The notes under the pieces are model-generated. The model saw nothing but the letters and a program-made list of their open reading frames with translations, had not been told where the DNA came from and searched no databases. From Deltaproteobacteria bacterium (GTDB taxonomy: Bacteria > Myxococcota_A > Polyangia > Polyangiales > Houyiibacteriaceae), in contig QMMB01000130.1 of assembly GCA_003647035.1 (NCBI GenBank), positions 1-8,309 on the forward strand: DNA of 8,309 nt, in the 5' to 3' direction. The position numbers and the translations under genes were made by a program. Positions 5,254-8,309 of the stretch are shown here, in pieces. Position 1 is the stretch's first letter. Each line of letters opens with the position of its first letter.

Positions 5254-8200
5254 CCCGTAGAAAAGCATACGAGCTGAGCCCCGGAAAGGGTCCGTCCATG
5301 TGGCGGACACTCGAAGACAAAACCCGCAGCCCAGAAGAGCTGGAGACGCTCGCACAGGAAGAGCAGCCGGGCGGTTTCATCACCGACCTGCTGAGCCCGA
5401 AGGCGCTGGTGTCGCGTCGTTCGTTCGTGCAAGGCTCTTCGATCGCGGCGCTAGCCGCAGGCGTGCAGGGCTGTGTTCGGCGGCCCGAGAACGAGATTCT
5501 GCCGTACAGCAAAGCGCCGGAGTATTTGGTGCCAGGCATTGCCTCGCATTTTGCGACGGTCACTGCGCGCGGGCGTGATGCGCTCGGGGTCGTGGTCACC
5601 AGTCATGACGGGCGCCCGACCAAGGTCGAGGGCAACGTGGCGCACTCGCGGAGCTTTGGTGGCACCGATGTTCGCGCTCAAGCGTACGTGTGGGACCTCT
5701 ATGATCCGGACCGTTCCCAGTCACCTGCGCAGCGTCGCGGCAACGCGCTTGCGAACGCGACCGACGCGGACTTCGACAAGGCATTGAAGGCGCTGGTCAA
5801 GAAGCACGAGAAGGACGAAGGTGCGGGCCTCCGTTGCCTGGCACCGATTTCCAACAGCCCATCCTTCCGACGAATGCGCGACAGGGTGGTGGAGAAGTTC
5901 CCTAAAGCGCGCTTCCACACGTACAGCTCGATCAACGATGACAACGCACGCGACGGCGCCCGGATGGCGTTGGAGGGTGTGCCTAGCCTTCCGCTCTACG
6001 ACCATGCGAGATCGATGGTCACGCTGTCCCTTGGGGCCAACTTCTTAGGCTCCGAGGCGGGAGCTGTGGCCGCCGGCCGACGATTTGCCAACACGCGTGC
6101 CATCGCGTCCCCGAACGCACCGATGAGCCGGCTCTACGTCGTGGAGTCGAATTTCACCGTTACTGGCAGCATGGCCGACCACCGGTTACGCATGCCACAG
6201 GCTGACATCGAATGGTTTGCCCGGGTCTTGGCGCTCGCCCTGGCCGGTCGCGGGGTGAGCACCCTCAAACCGATCACCGACCTGCTCCAACGAGGCATGG
6301 GCGACGTGGACCCGGCGGGGTTGGATCTCGCGTGGTTGGACGCTGTCGTCGAAGACTTGCTGAGTAACAAGGGCCGCTCGATCGTGATTGCGGGCGCCGC
6401 TCAGCCCCCGCGCGTCCATGCTCTGGCCATTGCGCTCAACGGCGCGCTCGACAACTTTGGCAGCACCACGTTTTTCGGGCCCAGCATCGACCCCGATGAC
6501 CCTCCCAGTCGTACGGGCATCGCCGAGCTGGCGAAAGATGCCGAGACGATCTCGTCGCTCGTCATTCTGGGCGGCAACCCCGTGTACGACGCGCCTGCGG
6601 ATGTGAAGTTCGCCAATCTCCTTGGCAGAGAAGGGCTCACCTCACTGCATCTGGCGACTCATCGCAACGCGACTTCGGAGCTCTGCTCGTGGCACGCGCC
6701 ACTCACTCACGAGCTCGAGGCGTGGGGAGACCAGCAGGCCCTGGACGGCTCGGTCGCGATTCAGCAACCGCTGATCGCGCCCCTTTACGGCGGACGAAGC
6801 GAGATCGAACTGCTGGCCACATTGGCTGGCGAGAAGACGACCCAAGGGCACGACATCGTTCGAGAGACCCAAGCGAGCCAGGTCAACAAGGATACGAAGG
6901 CGCTTCTCGACCTTGGACTTTCGCCCACGGACTGGAGCGCCGACGCCATTTGGCGACACGCCCTGCATAGTGGCGTCCTGTTGGGCGGCGCGCAGACGAG
7001 ACCGACGGTGAAAGTCGCCGCGATCGCTGCAGGGCTTCTAGTCTCCGGGGGACGGGAGGCCATCGGTCGGGAGAACCTCGAAGTCAGCTTCGAGCCGGAT
7101 CCCGCGCTGTGGGACGGCGCGCACGCGAACAACCTCTGGGCGCTCGAGCTCCCGAGCCCGATGACGAAGCTCGTCTGGGACAACGCAGCGCTCATTTCGC
7201 CGTCGACCGCCAGGGCGCTCGCGGTGAAGAACGGCCAGATGCTTCGTCTCACCAAGGGAGAGGCCAATGTCGAGGTTCCCGCTTGGATCGTCCCGGGGCA
7301 CGCGGATTTCTGTGTAACGCTGACGCTCGGCTGGGGACGCACGGCGGCTGGCCGCTACGGAAATGGCAAGGGCTTCGACGTGAACCCGCTGCGAACATCC
7401 GATGGTATGGACTTCACGAACGGCGTGACGGTCGAGCCCCTTCGCGAGGTGTACAAACTAGTTCAGACCCAACAGCACGATCGCATGGAAGGCCGGCCCA
7501 TCGCCATCGACGCGACCCTCGACGAGTACAAGAAGGAGCCCGACTTCGCTTCGTACCGTTCGGTCGACCCGGTGAGCACACCCCCGCTTTGGAAGCAGCA
7601 GGACTACAGCGAGGGTTACAAGTGGGGAATGGCGATCGACCTCAATGGGTGCACGGGCTGTAACGCGTGCGTCATTGCGTGTCAGTCGGAGAACAACATC
7701 CCTTCGGTAGGCAAGTTCGAGGTGGAACGCGGTCGCGAGATGCACTGGCTTCGTATCGATCGGTACTTCGTCGGGGACGATGAAAACGAGCCCGAGGTCG
7801 CAGTGCAGCCGGTCACGTGTCAGCAGTGCGAAGAAGCACCCTGCGAGAACGTTTGCCCGGTCAACGCGACGACCCACACGCCCGAGGGCCTCAACGACAT
7901 GGCCTACAACCGCTGTGTGGGCACTCGTTACTGCGCCAACAACTGTCCTTACAAGGGGCGCCGATTCAACTACCTCGATTGGCACGGTCACTTGGACGAC
8001 GAGTTCGGCTGGTTCGAGGAGTTCCCGGAGTCACGCAAGCTCCAGTGCAACCCCAACGTCACCGTGCGCATGCGCGGTGTGATGGAGAAGTGCACCTACT
8101 GCGTACAGCGCATCGAAGAGGGGAAGATCGCTGCCAAGCGGGATGGCCGCGCGCTCAAGGATGGTGACATCAAGAGCGCGTGTCAGCAGGCTTGTCCGAC

Positions 8201-8309
8201 TCAGACGATTGCGTTTGGCGACCTCAACGACCCCACGAGCCAAGTGGCCAGATGGTCGAAGGTCAATCGTAACTACAAGCTGCTGGCCGAAATAGGCACT
8301 CGTCCTCGA
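5250..8309 (+). CDS. actB: Alternative complex III subunit ActB, fused Mo-oxidoreductase-like and [Fe-S] subunit (3' end outside window)
   Basis: Large periplasmic subunit of ACIII, relaying electrons through iron-sulfur clusters. The frame is open for 1020 codons to the window edge with no stop, ending at LLAEIGTRPR. Order: N-terminal MWRTLED segment (17-23); twin-arginine motif SRRSFVQ (55-61), a hydrophobic stretch and Cys75; the molybdopterin-oxidoreductase-like ActB1 domain (about 85-780) with YVWDLYDPDRSQ and QQPLIAPLYGGRS; then the ferredoxin-like ActB2 domain. Fe-S cysteines are C801, C804, C807, C811; C857, C860, C865, C869; C889, C895, C899; C948, C951; C978, C982. These 15 fit three [4Fe-4S] and one [3Fe-4S] cluster, as known for ActB. 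The ActB1 part has no CxxC pair for a Mo-enzyme FS0 cluster, consistent with a cofactor-free domain. The start at 5250 overlaps the actA stop, suggesting translational coupling; ATG 5298 is an alternative. Only a short C-terminal tail should be missing. Confidence 0.95.
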   Translation, partial: MTRRKAYELSPGKGPSMWRTLEDKTRSPEELETLAQEEQPGGFITDLLSPKALVSRRSFVQGSSIAALAAGVQGCVRRPENEILPYSKAPEYLVPGIASHFATVTARGRDALGVVVTSHDGRPTKVEGNVAHSRSFGGTDVRAQAYVWDLYDPDRSQSPAQRRGNALANATDADFDKALKALVKKHEKDEGAGLRCLAPISNSPSFRRMRDRVVEKFPKARFHTYSSINDDNARDGARMALEGVPSLPLYDHARSMVTLSLGANFLGSEAGAVAAGRRFANTRAIASPNAPMSRLYVVESNFTVTGSMADHRLRMPQADIEWFARVLALALAGRGVSTLKPITDLLQRGMGDVDPAGLDLAWLDAVVEDLLSNKGRSIVIAGAAQPPRVHALAIALNGALDNFGSTTFFGPSIDPDDPPSRTGIAELAKDAETISSLVILGGNPVYDAPADVKFANLLGREGLTSLHLATHRNATSELCSWHAPLTHELEAWGDQQALDGSVAIQQPLIAPLYGGRSEIELLATLAGEKTTQGHDIVRETQASQVNKDTKALLDLGLSPTDWSADAIWRHALHSGVLLGGAQTRPTVKVAAIAAGLLVSGGREAIGRENLEVSFEPDPALWDGAHANNLWALELPSPMTKLVWDNAALISPSTARALAVKNGQMLRLTKGEANVEVPAWIVPGHADFCVTLTLGWGRTAAGRYGNGKGFDVNPLRTSDGMDFTNGVTVEPLREVYKLVQTQQHDRMEGRPIAIDATLDEYKKEPDFASYRSVDPVSTPPLWKQQDYSEGYKWGMAIDLNGCTGCNACVIACQSENNIPSVGKFEVERGREMHWLRIDRYFVGDDENEPEVAVQPVTCQQCEEAPCENVCPVNATTHTPEGLNDMAYNRCVGTRYCANNCPYKGRRFNYLDWHGHLDDEFGWFEEFPESRKLQCNPNVTVRMRGVMEKCTYCVQRIEEGKIAAKRDGRALKDGDIKSACQQACPTQTIAFGDLNDPTSQVARWSKVNRNYKLLAEIGTRPR
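5283..5290 (+). promoter_or_regulatory. SD-like site inside the 5' end of actB
   Basis: GGAAAGGG lies seven bases before the in-frame ATG at 5298 (MWRTLED). It is a better Shine-Dalgarno match than anything before the ATG at 5250, where only GGGG (5238-5241) is present eight bases away. It may mark the true actB start or be chance within the coding sequence. Confidence 0.35.

Noticed and set aside
5250..8309. ActB as a catalytic molybdenum enzyme (formate dehydrogenase or PsrA-like) rather than an ACIII subunit
   Set aside because: The domain lacks an N-terminal CxxC cluster motif, is fused to the Fe-S domain, and follows a pentaheme ActA, all as in ACIII.
1..8309. Mobile element, CRISPR array, tRNA or prophage signature
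   Set aside because: No transposase, integrase, repeat-spacer pattern or tRNA-like sequence was seen; gene order and composition look like ordinary chromosome.

Overview
The window is a high-GC, gene-dense bacterial chromosome segment. It carries five protein-coding genes and no RNA gene, insertion sequence, CRISPR array or integration scar that I can see. The best fit is a member of the Myxococcota (former Deltaproteobacteria). The evidence is a Hanks-type Ser/Thr kinase with the GGMAEVF and HRDISPSN signatures common in myxobacteria, fused to a C-terminal DUF4388/PATAN-like region, next to an alternative complex III (ACIII) locus. This assignment is inferred from gene content, not from a phylogenetic marker.

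Layout: the left 3.7 kb lies on the minus strand. Reading in the direction of transcription, a 665-residue protein kinase (3724 to 1727) is followed after 85 bp by a long-type D-3-phosphoglycerate dehydrogenase, serA (1641 to 52). serA has a good Shine-Dalgarno site and a plausible promoter of its own. A 74-bp AT-richer gap (3725-3798) separates the kinase from a divergent plus-strand O-methyltransferase (3799-4464). The kinase has a -10-like TACAAT placed so that its transcript could be leaderless.

The right half begins an energy-metabolism operon on the plus strand. After a 150-bp gap with an inverted repeat and a weak promoter, actA (4615-5253) encodes a membrane-anchored pentaheme cytochrome c. 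It overlaps actB by four bases (ATGA). actB (5250 to the window edge, 1020 codons with no stop) is the fused molybdopterin-oxidoreductase-like plus multi-[Fe-S] subunit. ACIII is the quinol oxidase that replaces the bc1 complex and passes electrons to a cytochrome c or directly to a haem-copper oxidase. actC, a NrfD-like quinol-binding membrane subunit, and the remaining act genes are expected just past the right edge.

I found no convincing undescribed system. The less ordinary points are the three-part kinase, its possible leaderless start, the inverted repeat before actA, and the atypical lipobox and uncertain start of ActB.
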